Position numbers and translations under genes: made by a program
Part shown: positions 42,243 through 50,134 of the stretch, in pieces
Numbering within the stretch: position 1 is the first letter of the stretch
Layout of the letters: every line of letters starts with the position of its first letter
The notes under the pieces: model-generated
Seen by the model: the letters and a program-made list of their open reading frames with translations, nothing else
Told to the model about the DNA's origin: nothing
The model's database searches: none
NCBI GenBank assembly: GCA_900545275.1
Contig: UQYG01000017.1
Coordinates: forward strand, 1-50,134
Length of the DNA: 50,134 nt
DNA from: an uncultured Sutterella sp.
GTDB taxonomy: Bacteria; Pseudomonadota; Gammaproteobacteria; Burkholderiales; Burkholderiaceae_F
Direction of reading: 5' to 3'

Positions 42243-43289
42243 TTACGATCGGAGGCGCTTTCGTCCTCCGGTCTTCTCCTTTGCGAGGCTTTTGAGGAGC
42301 ACGTCGTTCCAGTCGTAGCCCGTCCTCTCGGGGATGCGCACGCGAATCGAGAGTTCCCGCCCCGCGGCGCGGGCGTCGCGATGGAGTTTGGCCGCGAGTC
42401 CGTAGGCGGCCGCCTGTCCGACATAACTCTCGTCGTTGTCGCCATAGATTTCCACGCTCTTCACCGAAGCGGGAATCCGTTCGAGCGTAAGCGACAGAAG
42501 CCCCACGGCGCTCACGCAGGCCCAGACGGAAAGCCCCGTCATCGCGCGAACGGCCATGGCCGTCTCCACTCCTTCCGTGAACGCGAGGGTTTCACCCGCC
42601 TCATAGAGCCGCACGAGGCCGCCTTCGGGGGAACCCAAGAGCTTCTTCGGGGCCGAAACGGGGGCCTTGCGGCCCGTCTCCGAGAGCCAAAGACGATGAA
42701 GCGTCACGACGCGGCCCGCGTCGTCCGTGAGCGCGAAGAGGACCGCCGGATATTCCCCCTTCACGCTCCCCTCCTCCCAATAGGGAAGCTTTTCGACGAC
42801 CCGCACGGACCGCAACCCCGAGAGCGCGGGATAGAGCCCTCTTTCGTGCAGATATTTCTGCACCGGATGGTCGGGGAGGTCTCCGAGTTCCTCCGCTTCG
42901 GCCCAGAGTTTTTCCGCCGCTTCGCGCTGACGCTCGGCGCGCATCTTCTGCGCGTAGGCCTCCTTCTCTTCGGGAGTGAAGCTTTTCTTCTCGGGCGCAG
43001 GGACGGGCCTTACGAGACCGAGGCGGGACTCGAGACTTTCGAGCGTTTCGGAGAAGCTTCGTCCCGTCACGCGCCGCACCAGGTCGATCCCGTCGCCCCA
43101 GCCGCAGCCGCGGCAGTACCAGCGCCCGCCCGTTTCCTTCGCGAAGTACGTGAAGCGGTCCCGTCCCCCGCAAATCGGGCACGGGCGGTTCGGTTTTTCA
43201 AAATGTTCGTGTGCCATGCCGTAGGACGCCCACAGTTCGGGCCAGCGGCCTTCCGCCGCGCGCTTCACTCTTTCCAATCGGTCCGTCAC
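42243..43289 (-). CDS. P4-type DNA primase (zinc finger plus toprim)
   Basis: 348 residues. N-terminal zinc finger CPIC (C37, C40) with CRGC (C59, C62) followed by GDGIDLVRR, the pattern of phage P4 alpha-type primases. The C-terminal toprim-like part has the Glu motif FTEGVETAMAV and the DxD motif EIYGDND. No helicase domain is present, unlike full P4 alpha (about 780 residues). GTG at 43289 is chosen because AAGGAGAG lies five bases before it. No other phage gene is nearby, so it is probably the remnant of an integrated element. It is GC-rich like the host. Confidence 0.8.
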   Translation of the reverse strand: MTDRLERVKRAAEGRWPELWASYGMAHEHFEKPNRPCPICGGRDRFTYFAKETGGRWYCRGCGWGDGIDLVRRVTGRSFSETLESLESRLGLVRPVPAPEKKSFTPEEKEAYAQKMRAERQREAAEKLWAEAEELGDLPDHPVQKYLHERGLYPALSGLRSVRVVEKLPYWEEGSVKGEYPAVLFALTDDAGRVVTLHRLWLSETGRKAPVSAPKKLLGSPEGGLVRLYEAGETLAFTEGVETAMAVRAMTGLSVWACVSAVGLLSLTLERIPASVKSVEIYGDNDESYVGQAAAYGLAAKLHRDARAAGRELSIRVRIPERTGYDWNDVLLKSLAKEKTGGRKRLRS

Positions 43290-43624
43290 GAGTCTCTCCT
43301 TGGGGTTTTCGGTTCTCGACAAAAAGATGCCCCGGCCGTTCGGAAGACAAAAAAGACTTTGCCGACCGATGCGCCGAGGCGGAACATCCTTCTGGTTGTA
43401 TCGGGAGCGAAGAGGAATACGGACTTCCTTCCGACACCCGTGAGCCGACAACGGGCTCAGGGAAACCACTATACAGAAGAAAAAGAGAATTCGATAGACC
43501 GTGAACGCGTTACGGGTTTTCCTTGAATTTTGGCGTGCCGCTCTAGTGGAAACATCGTAGAGCCGTGCCTTTCGGGACCGGGTCATAGGAAAATGGCGGA
43601 ACTCATCCTTTTATCGGAGCCGCC
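43290..43624. other. Intergenic region, no gene seen
   Basis: 335 bases between divergent primase and ybaK genes. An in-frame leftward extension of the primase frame runs through it, but it has no ribosome site and no family match. No recognisable repeat or RNA. Confidence 0.4.
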
Positions 43625-44095
43625 ATGTCCTTCGACGTCGCCTTCGCCCATCTCGAAAAACTCGGACTCTCCGACCGCGTGCACACCTTCACCGAATCCA
43701 CCGCCACGGTGGAGCTTGCGGCCGAGCAGCTCGGCTGCGAACCCGCCCGCATCGCCAAGTCCATGGCCTTTCTCACGGACGAGGGTCCGATCCTGGTGCT
43801 CGCCGCGGGCGACGTCAAGGTCGACAACCGGAAATTCCGCGACACGTTTCACTCGAAGGCGAAGATGATCCCGGGCGACCAGGTGGAGGCGCTCGTCGGC
43901 CACGCCCCGGGCGGCGTCTGCCCCTTCGGCGCCAAGCCGGAGGTGCGCGTCTACACGGATGTCTCGCTCGACCGCTTCGACATCGTCTACCCCGCCTGCG
44001 GCGACGCCGCGAGCGGCGTGCGCTTGACGCCCGACGAACTCTTTCGCGCGGCGGGCGCCCTTTCGCGCGTCGACGTGACGAAGCCCCGCATCTGA
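43625..44095 (+). CDS. YbaK/EbsC-family aminoacyl-tRNA deacylase
   Basis: 156 residues. Members hydrolyse mischarged tRNA, such as Cys-tRNA(Pro). The IAKSMAFL segment (catalytic Lys of the fold), AAGDVKVDNRK, and GHAPGGVCPFG are family marks. Cytoplasmic quality-control enzyme. Stands alone between the primase and the phn operon, separated from the latter by a strong terminator. Confidence 0.9.
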   Translation: MSFDVAFAHLEKLGLSDRVHTFTESTATVELAAEQLGCEPARIAKSMAFLTDEGPILVLAAGDVKVDNRKFRDTFHSKAKMIPGDQVEALVGHAPGGVCPFGAKPEVRVYTDVSLDRFDIVYPACGDAASGVRLTPDELFRAAGALSRVDVTKPRI

Positions 44096-44146
44096 GGACC
44101 GGGGATCGGGACTCAGGGACGTCCTTCGTACGTCCTCAAAAACAGG

Positions 44147-44182
44147 AACACCGCACGGAATCCCTCAATTCCGTGCGGTGTT
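44147..44182. terminator. Bidirectional terminator between ybaK and phnX
   Basis: Perfect 15-base inverted repeat AACACCGCACGGAAT/ATTCCGTGCGGTGTT with a 6-base loop; flanked by T/A-rich bases on both sides. Confidence 0.85.
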
Positions 44183-44205
44183 CGTTTGCAACCCTGGAGA
44201 AGGGG

Positions 44206-44991
44206 TTATTCGGCGTCGAGCTTGTCGACGAGGGCCGGGAGTTCCGAGAGATCGCGGATCACGTAGTCGGCGCCCGCGTCAAGGAACACCTTCTTCGCCT
44301 TTTCGCGGACGACGTTCTTCTCGTCTTCCGACATGGCGTTCCATTCGGCTTCGGAGCAGCCCGCGACGCTCGAACCGTCGGTGACGCCGACGGCGACGAC
44401 GCCCGCGGCGGTCGCTTCACGGATGTCGCTCACGGTGTCGCCCACCTTCACGACGGCCGAGACGGCCGAGATCTTCAAAAGACGCATGTTTTCAAAGATC
44501 ATGAAGGGCCAGGGACGGCCGAACCCGCCCGTGTCGTCCGCGGTGACGCAAGTGTCGGGGGCGTAGCCCTGACGGGCGGCCGCCGGACGGACGACGTCCA
44601 TCATCGAGGACGTGTAGCCCGTGGTGCTGCCGATGCGAAGGCCGCGTTCGCGAAGCGCAGTCATCGTTTCGAGAACGAAGGGCTTCAGCTTCGAGCGTTC
44701 GTCGAGCACGCTCATCAGAGCGGGTTCGAAATCGTCGTAGATGCGCTGCGCGTCGGCGTCGGTCGGCGCCGCGCCGTGCTTTTCGATCCAGGCCGCTCGA
44801 ATGCGGTCCATGGCGAGCATCGTGCGGATGTGATCGATCTTGAGCATACCCATGGGCTTGCGGGTTTCCTCTTCGTTCACTTCCACGCCGGCGCGGCGGA
44901 AGGCTTCCATGAAGGCCCCGACGGGCGAGAGCGAACCGAAGTCGACGGTCGTGCCCGCCCAGTCAAAGATTACGGCTTCAATGCGCGCCAT
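44206..44991 (-). CDS. phnX: Phosphonoacetaldehyde hydrolase
   Basis: 261 residues, HAD superfamily. Cleaves phosphonoacetaldehyde to acetaldehyde and phosphate. Asp nucleophile in FDWAGTTVD (D10), Schiff-base Lys51 in MGMLKIDHI, and the GDTVSDIREA motif III. Final gene of the operon; its start overlaps phnW by 14 bases, with GGAGG before the ATG. Works directly on the PhnW product. Confidence 0.95.
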   Translation of the reverse strand: MARIEAVIFDWAGTTVDFGSLSPVGAFMEAFRRAGVEVNEEETRKPMGMLKIDHIRTMLAMDRIRAAWIEKHGAAPTDADAQRIYDDFEPALMSVLDERSKLKPFVLETMTALRERGLRIGSTTGYTSSMMDVVRPAAARQGYAPDTCVTADDTGGFGRPWPFMIFENMRLLKISAVSAVVKVGDTVSDIREATAAGVVAVGVTDGSSVAGCSEAEWNAMSEDEKNVVREKAKKVFLDAGADYVIRDLSELPALVDKLDAE

Positions 44992-46099
44992 TCTGTTCCT
45001 CCAAAGCGCAAAAGTCGGCGAAGATCTTGAGAATGCGTTCGGCGTCTTCGTCGTTCAAGTCGCCGATGTTGCCGAGACGGAAGGTGTCGCGGTCGGTGAG
45101 CTTGCCCGGATAGATCACGTAGCCGTGTTCCTTGAGGTAGGCGTACATCTTCGGGAAGGAGAAGCCTTCCTTCGGATAGAAGAAGGTCGTGATGATCGGA
45201 CCCTGGTGGGCTTCTTCGACGTAGGCCGTAAAGCCCAGAGCGGCCATGCCTTCGCGAAGGCGCCGGTTCAAGCGCGCATAGCGCTCGCCGCGCTTTTCGA
45301 CGCCCCCTTCTTCGCGCAGTTCCTGCATCGCCCGGTGGAAGGCGGCGACCACGTGCGTGGGCGACGTGAAGCGCCACTTGCCGTGGCCTTCTTCAAGGCC
45401 CTTCCACTGGTCGTAGAGGTCGAGCGACACCGTTCGCGCATTCCCCTCGGTCGCTTCGAGCGCTTCGCGGCGCGCGATGATGTAGGAGAAGCCCGGAACG
45501 CCCTGGATGCACTTGTTGGCGCTCGAGACGAGATAGTCGATGCCGATGTCGGCGACGCGGATGTCGACGGCCCCGAAGGAGCTCATGGCGTCGACGACGA
45601 AGGTGCGGCCCGCGGCCTTCACGACGCGGCCCACGGCTTCAATGTCGTTCAGAATCCCCGTCGTCGTTTCGTTGTGAACCATCGAAACGACCGTCACTTC
45701 GGGATGTTCGGCGAGGAAGGCCTCGACCCTGGCGGCGTCGGGGATTTCGTCCCAGGCGAAGTCAAGACGGTCGTGCGCGATGCCGTGACGGTCGAGAATC
45801 TTCACCATGCGTTCGGAATAAGCGCCGTTCACGAGAACGAGGACGCGGTCCTTTGCGCCCGGAACGCTCGAGAGGACGGACTCGACGCCGAAGGTGCCCG
45901 AGCCCTGCATGAGAACGACCGTGTAGTCGTCGCCCGCGTGCGCGAAGTCGAGAAGACCCGCGCGGATCTCTTCGGTCATGCGCTTGTAGTCGTCGTCCCA
46001 CGTGCAGCGGTCGATCATCATCGCTTCGCGCACGGACAGGGTCGTCGTCAGAGGCCCCGGGGTAAGGAGCTTGTACGGATTCGGATCGCGCATGATCAT
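44978..46099 (-). CDS. phnW: 2-Aminoethylphosphonate-pyruvate transaminase
   Basis: 373 residues, PLP-dependent class V. Transfers the amino group of 2-aminoethylphosphonate to pyruvate, giving phosphonoacetaldehyde and alanine. Signature LLTPGPLTTT at the N-terminus, GSGTFGVES for PLP phosphate, DAMSSFGA, and the PLP lysine K196 in SSANKCIQG. Its start overlaps the phnS stop, with AAGGGC upstream. Confidence 0.95.
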   Translation of the reverse strand: MIMRDPNPYKLLTPGPLTTTLSVREAMMIDRCTWDDDYKRMTEEIRAGLLDFAHAGDDYTVVLMQGSGTFGVESVLSSVPGAKDRVLVLVNGAYSERMVKILDRHGIAHDRLDFAWDEIPDAARVEAFLAEHPEVTVVSMVHNETTTGILNDIEAVGRVVKAAGRTFVVDAMSSFGAVDIRVADIGIDYLVSSANKCIQGVPGFSYIIARREALEATEGNARTVSLDLYDQWKGLEEGHGKWRFTSPTHVVAAFHRAMQELREEGGVEKRGERYARLNRRLREGMAALGFTAYVEEAHQGPIITTFFYPKEGFSFPKMYAYLKEHGYVIYPGKLTDRDTFRLGNIGDLNDEDAERILKIFADFCALEEQNGAH

Positions 46100-47112
46100 T
46101 CGCCCTTCACGAGCTTCTGGTGCTTCTGCAGAAGTTCGACGGTAAGCGGTTCGGAGAAGGTCTTGGGATTGGCGGGCTTGTTTTCGGCCGAGACGGTTTC
46201 ACCCTTGTAGAGAACGACCGGGTAGAACTTGAGGAGTTCCTGACGGCCGAACTTCACGATCGTTTCGACGACCTTTTCGGCGTTGGGATTGGTCTTGTCG
46301 CCCTTGTCGACGACGGCGGCGGCTTCGACGAGCGTGAAGTTGCCTTCGACCGGATCGACGTAGTCGATCGGCAGACCCTTGGCCTTGTCGGCCACGGCCT
46401 GATGGCGCAGCCCGAAGCCCACGGCGGCTTCACCGGCGCGGATCTTCTTCAGAGGACCGGAACCCGACTTTTCGAGGTGGGCGCCGGCGTTCTTTTCAAT
46501 GGCGCGGATGATGGCGGAGCCTTCCTGCTCGCCCTTGGCAGAGATCATGGCCTGCGTCATGAGCCAGGAGGTCGACGAACCCATGATGTCGGGCACCGAG
46601 ATGTGGCCGGCATATTCGGGCTTCGCGAGGTCGGCGATGGCGGTGGGCTTGGGAAGGTTGTCGGCCTTGAGCACTTCGGTGTTCACGAAGAGCGCGCCGC
46701 AGATGCCGAGAATCGGAGCGTAGTAGGAGACGGCGGAACCGACCGTGTCGAGCTTGATGCCGAGGTCGCGGAAGAGCTTCTGGCTCTTCTGCATGGATTC
46801 GAGGTAGTAGGTGCTGATCGTCACCACGTCGGCTTCGATGTTCTTCCCTTCGGCAACGAGCTTGCCGCCGAGTTCGGACGTGCCGAAGCTCTGCATGAGG
46901 TAGGCGCCCTGGAGACCGTTCTTGTCGAGGGCGTTCTTCATCGCCTGCTGCGCTTCTTCGTCGGCGTTGGTGTAGATGACGACGGGCGCCGCCTTGGGGG
47001 CTTCGGCCGCGGTCTTCTGGGTGGGCTGGGACGTGCCGCTGCCGCCGTCGCAGCCAACGAGGAGACCGGCGCTCAGGATCGAAGCGAAGAGAAGCGAAGT
47101 CGAGAATTTCAT
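46096..47112 (-). CDS. phnS: 2-Aminoethylphosphonate ABC-transporter binding protein
   Basis: 338 residues, lipoprotein-type signal with LLVGC lipobox near residue 20. Binding-protein fold of the iron/phosphonate-type family: VIYTNADEEAQQAMKNAL start, SFGTSELGGKLVAEG, and PDIMGSSTSWLM. Function assigned from its place between the permease and phnW. ATG at 47112 has AAAGGAC upstream; the in-frame ATG at 47145 would spoil the signal peptide. Confidence 0.88.
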   Translation of the reverse strand: MKFSTSLLFASILSAGLLVGCDGGSGTSQPTQKTAAEAPKAAPVVIYTNADEEAQQAMKNALDKNGLQGAYLMQSFGTSELGGKLVAEGKNIEADVVTISTYYLESMQKSQKLFRDLGIKLDTVGSAVSYYAPILGICGALFVNTEVLKADNLPKPTAIADLAKPEYAGHISVPDIMGSSTSWLMTQAMISAKGEQEGSAIIRAIEKNAGAHLEKSGSGPLKKIRAGEAAVGFGLRHQAVADKAKGLPIDYVDPVEGNFTLVEAAAVVDKGDKTNPNAEKVVETIVKFGRQELLKFYPVVLYKGETVSAENKPANPKTFSEPLTVELLQKHQKLVKGE

Positions 47113-47160
47113 GATGTGTCCTTTCGTTTGGGAAAGTGAAATCAAAGAATCAACGGGAAA

Positions 47161-48855
47161 TCAAAGGGTTGCGGACGCCGCGCGGCCCGCGGCGCCCGAG
47201 GGAGCCTCGGGAGTGCGGGGTTTCCCGACCTTCTTGCCTTCGGCGAGACGGTCGAGAAGGAGCTTGGCGGCCACGTTCGTAAAGAAGATGAGAAGCGAGA
47301 GCACGAAGATGGCGTCGAACTTTTCGAAGTACTGGAGTTCCTTGATGCGGGTCGTCACAAGCATCGTGCGGGTGCCGCAGAGGAAGACGACCGCGGAAAT
47401 CGTCACCATCGCGTTGATGAAGTAGGTTTCGAACATCTGATAGAGGGTCGGGAGCGCGTTCGGGATCACGACGCGGCGGACCGTGCGCCACCAGGTGTCG
47501 CCCATGAGCAGACCGGTCGTCTCCCAGCCCGCGTTCATCTTCGAGAGCGCGGCGGTGCTCATCAGATAAGGCGTCGCGAAGAAATGCACGACGTTGGCCA
47601 TGATGATGATTGCGAGCGTGTTCTGAAGGGGCGTGCCCGAGAAGACGAAAAGGTAGCCCACGCCGATTACCATGCCCGGAAGCGTGTTCGTCACCATCGC
47701 GAAGGCGTCCATCGTCGTGCGGGCTGCGGGCGAGAGAGCCGAGCGTGCCTTGATCATGCCCGCGGCGAAGGTGATCGCCGTGCCGATCGCGGCCGAGACG
47801 ATCGCGACCATGACGCTGCGCAGATAGACGCTCCAGAGCGAGGGATCGCCGAGAATGGCCTGCACGTGACTCAGCGTGAAGTTGGGCTTGTAGGGCCAGT
47901 TTTCGACGAACGGCACGATGAACATCACCGCAAAGATCGCGACGAGAACGAGCGTGAGAAATCCGAAGTAGACGAGGAAGGCGCGGTCGCGCGTCTTGTT
48001 TTCGAGCGGAGCCGCCTTCGAAATCTGCGAGTAGCGGAAGTTGAGGCGGTCGGAGCGCTTCAGAACCCACACGGCGAAGGCCGCGGGAATCACCATCGAG
48101 ATCGCGAGCACGGCGCCCTCGCCGAAGTTCGGGATCGCGCCCATCATGACGGCGTAGAGTTCGGTCGCGATCACGTTGTACTGACCGGCGATCGAAACCG
48201 GAATGCCGAAGTCCGTGAAGGCGAGGAAGAAGGCGAGCACGAAGGCCGACACGAAGGCGCCGAGGGTCGGACGAAGCGCCGTCTGGTAGAAGGAACGCAG
48301 AAGACCGTCCCCCATCACCCGCGAGACCACGACGAAGCGGCGGTCAACGTACGCGAAGGCGTTGTAAAGAATCAGGAAGGCGGGCGGAAGCGTGTAGACG
48401 ACGTTCGCGATCAGAAGGCCGGCGAAGCCGTAGATCGAGAACGGCGGCTGTCCTACGAGCTGGCTCACGAGCCCCATGCGCCCGAAGGAGTACATCACGG
48501 CGAAGCCGTAGGTAATGGAGGGCAGGAACAGCGGCAGGAGGAGAACGATCTGCACGCCCTTCTTCAGGCGCCCGTTGATGTTCGTGAAGGTGAGGCCGTA
48601 GGCCGCAAAGAAGGCGATCACGGCCGAAAGGAAGGCGGAGAGCCCCGCCACGAGGAAGCTTCGGCCGAGAAGCGCGAAGAATTCCGGGTCCGAGAGAACC
48701 TTCGCCCAGTTCTGCAGACCGACCTCCCCGTTCTTGCCGAGGAAGGACTGCCAGAGAACCGCGCAGACGGGAAGGATCAGCGCCACCAGAAGGAAGGCGG
48801 CGATCAGAATGAACCCGCCTCGATAAGCGCGGATGCCGACGCGTGCTTGTTCCAT
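47161..48855 (-). CDS. phnU: 2-Aminoethylphosphonate ABC transporter permease (fused two-domain)
   Basis: 564 residues with about 12 membrane helices in two binding-protein-dependent permease halves (about 20-290 and 320-540). Each carries an EAA-type loop (GDGLLRSFYQTALRPT near 200; GDTWWRTVRRVVIPN near 465). It therefore does the work of separate PhnU and PhnV. Follows phnT by 14 bases with AAGGAG before the ATG. Confidence 0.88.
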   Translation of the reverse strand: MEQARVGIRAYRGGFILIAAFLLVALILPVCAVLWQSFLGKNGEVGLQNWAKVLSDPEFFALLGRSFLVAGLSAFLSAVIAFFAAYGLTFTNINGRLKKGVQIVLLLPLFLPSITYGFAVMYSFGRMGLVSQLVGQPPFSIYGFAGLLIANVVYTLPPAFLILYNAFAYVDRRFVVVSRVMGDGLLRSFYQTALRPTLGAFVSAFVLAFFLAFTDFGIPVSIAGQYNVIATELYAVMMGAIPNFGEGAVLAISMVIPAAFAVWVLKRSDRLNFRYSQISKAAPLENKTRDRAFLVYFGFLTLVLVAIFAVMFIVPFVENWPYKPNFTLSHVQAILGDPSLWSVYLRSVMVAIVSAAIGTAITFAAGMIKARSALSPAARTTMDAFAMVTNTLPGMVIGVGYLFVFSGTPLQNTLAIIIMANVVHFFATPYLMSTAALSKMNAGWETTGLLMGDTWWRTVRRVVIPNALPTLYQMFETYFINAMVTISAVVFLCGTRTMLVTTRIKELQYFEKFDAIFVLSLLIFFTNVAAKLLLDRLAEGKKVGKPRTPEAPSGAAGRAASATL

Positions 48856-48869
48856 TTCAGAACTCCTTC

Positions 48870-49667
48870 TTACGCGGCCGCAGCACGCGGGGCCGCGGCG
48901 TTAGGGGGCGTGAGACCCGAAAGAGACGAGGCGAAGAGTCGGAAGATGTTGTCGCGCTTGATCGTGAGCTGCGAGAGGATGAAGCGTTCGACGAATTCGT
49001 TCGCGGGCGTGCGGATAATGCGCTCGGGCGTATCGAACTGCGCGATGCGACCGTTTTCGATGATGAGTACGCGGTCCGAGAGCGTGAGCGCTTCTTCGGG
49101 ATCGTGCGTCACGATGAGGGTCGTGAGCTTGAGCTGACGGGCGACCTGCTTGATGCGGTCCTTGATCGATTCCTTGATGAGGCCGTCCAGAGCGGAAAGC
49201 GGTTCGTCGAGCAGAAGGAGCTTGGGCTTCATCACGAGCGTGCGGGCGAGCGCCACGCGCTGCTTTTGGCCGCCCGAGAGTTCGTCGATGCGCTGCTCGA
49301 GATGACGGCGCAGACCGAGAAGGTCGATGAGGTCGTCCACTTCTGAACGCGTCGAAACGTCGGGACGGTTGCGAAGACCGTAGACGATGTTTTCGTAGGC
49401 GTTCAGATTCGGAAAGAGCGCATAATCCTGAAAGACGATGTTGAAGCCGCGCTTTTCCATCGGAACGTGCGTGAGGTCGACCCCGTCAAAGAGAATGCGG
49501 CCGTCCGTGGCCGTGACGAGACCGAGTACGAGATTGAGGAGCGTCGTCTTGCCGCATCCCGACGGGCCGAGAATCGAGACGATTTCCCCCTTTTCGATCG
49601 AAAGGGAAATGTCGGAGAGAACCGTGCGGTCGCCGTATGCCTTGGAGATGTTCTGAAGTTCGAGCAT
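48870..49667 (-). CDS. phnT: 2-Aminoethylphosphonate ABC transporter ATPase
   Basis: 265 residues. Walker A GPSGCGKT at 34-41, Q-loop in FQDYALFP, signature LSGGQ at 130-134, Walker B LLLLDEP near 150. Powers import through the fused permease. First gene of the operon. I use ATG 49667 (AGGAAA upstream, then MLELQNIS); an in-frame frame continuing to 50084 has no ribosome site or family sequence. Confidence 0.9.
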   Translation of the reverse strand: MLELQNISKAYGDRTVLSDISLSIEKGEIVSILGPSGCGKTTLLNLVLGLVTATDGRILFDGVDLTHVPMEKRGFNIVFQDYALFPNLNAYENIVYGLRNRPDVSTRSEVDDLIDLLGLRRHLEQRIDELSGGQKQRVALARTLVMKPKLLLLDEPLSALDGLIKESIKDRIKQVARQLKLTTLIVTHDPEEALTLSDRVLIIENGRIAQFDTPERIIRTPANEFVERFILSQLTIKRDNIFRLFASSLSGLTPPNAAAPRAAAA

Positions 49668-50134
49668 GGACGTGTTTCCTGTCAAATTCGTAGCGTGGAT
49701 TATCTGCAACGAAAATGTCAATTTTATGACGTTCATGTTAACATTTCGTGAACTTTCGGAAGTTCCGCTCCCGCTCAAGAGAAGAATTTCTCCCCTCAAA
49801 AAGCCTGCAGTGCAGTGGGCCGACGCCTCCCTCGCTCGAAAGACCTGCGCAAGAGAAGCCGTCATACACGGTAAAAATGCGAATCGATCCGTACGAAAGG
49901 AAGGGGCGGGCCAGCGGTGCCGGAGAGAGACGTCCCGCAAAGGGAGGTTGGCGGCTTGAAAAGAGGGGCCGCAGCGTGCGCGGGACGGCACGGCGGGAAG
50001 AGAATCTTCCGCCTCGAAGGAATGGGAAAAGAACGTACGACGACCCCGTGAACTTGCCGCGGAGATCATTTGCAGGCGACCCAAATTGTGCAGAACTAGT
50101 TCAATAAGAAAATTGTTCTAACAGATGGGCGGCC
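49668..50134. promoter_or_regulatory. Upstream region of the phn operon
   Basis: 467 bases with no convincing gene. The inverted repeat GTTCA...TGAAC (49731-49753), with an inner TGTTAACA palindrome, lies about 65 bases before phnT and may bind a regulator. A minus-strand TTGACA-like element is nearby. Beyond about 49760 nothing is recognised. Confidence 0.4.

Noticed and set aside
43290..43586. N-terminal extension of the primase with a hydrophobic stretch
   Set aside because: No ribosome site; the GTG at 43289 has a strong one and begins the family sequence.
49668..50084. A 139-residue N-terminal extension of phnT
   Set aside because: Not similar to any ABC ATPase; the normal N-terminus starts at 49667 with its own ribosome site.

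Overview
The window reads as a contig from a high-GC Gram-negative betaproteobacterium of the gut Sutterellaceae type (Sutterella/Parasutterella-like). This is inferred from GC-rich housekeeping genes (ppsA with its regulator ppsR, an H-NS-type protein, TorD, PPK2, a 2-aminoethylphosphonate operon) and an ISAs1-type insertion sequence. No rRNA or tRNA gene was seen, so the taxonomic call is an inference.

Bases 1-15,727 are an accessory island of clearly lower GC. From left to right it holds: the end of an ISAs1-type element; a type I restriction-modification locus (hsdS, hsdM, a small ribbon-helix-helix regulator, hsdR); a complete Tn7-like transposition operon (tniQ, tnsC, tnsB, tnsA, read right to left); the transposon right end with four TnsB-type repeats; a second, truncated ISAs1 copy into which that end is inserted; a Firmicutes-like drug-efflux segment (MFS pump plus a Cys-rich KTR protein behind an attenuated leader); and a full 1.8 kb ISAs1 copy. 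The island abuts modD, which survives only as its first ~40 codons, so molybdate/modD function is broken at the junction. The Tn7-like element has one short TniQ, no TnsD-length protein, no TnsE and no Cas genes; its left end lies outside the window.

Bases 15,728-37,738 are host chromosome: modA-like binding protein, an esterase lipoprotein, a large unknown protein, an exported carboxymuconolactone-decarboxylase-like protein facing an exported cupin, H-NS, PEP synthase, a TorD chaperone, a GDT1-family Mn exporter behind a yybP-ykoY (Mn2+) riboswitch, a flavin reductase-like protein, PpsR, cardiolipin synthase, an HxlR regulator divergent from a copper ATPase whose gene is fused in frame to a CopZ-like chaperone, a YgbA-type protein with a small membrane protein, two tandem PheC-like periplasmic proteins and PPK2.

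Bases 37,739-42,122 hold two more insertion sequences: an IS1634-like element with 6-bp target duplications in a terminator hairpin, a flavodoxin, and an IS200/IS605 element with TnpA and an intact TnpB. A lone P4-type primase, YbaK, and then a six-function operon (phnT, fused phnUV, phnS, phnW, phnX) for uptake and breakdown of 2-aminoethylphosphonate complete the window.
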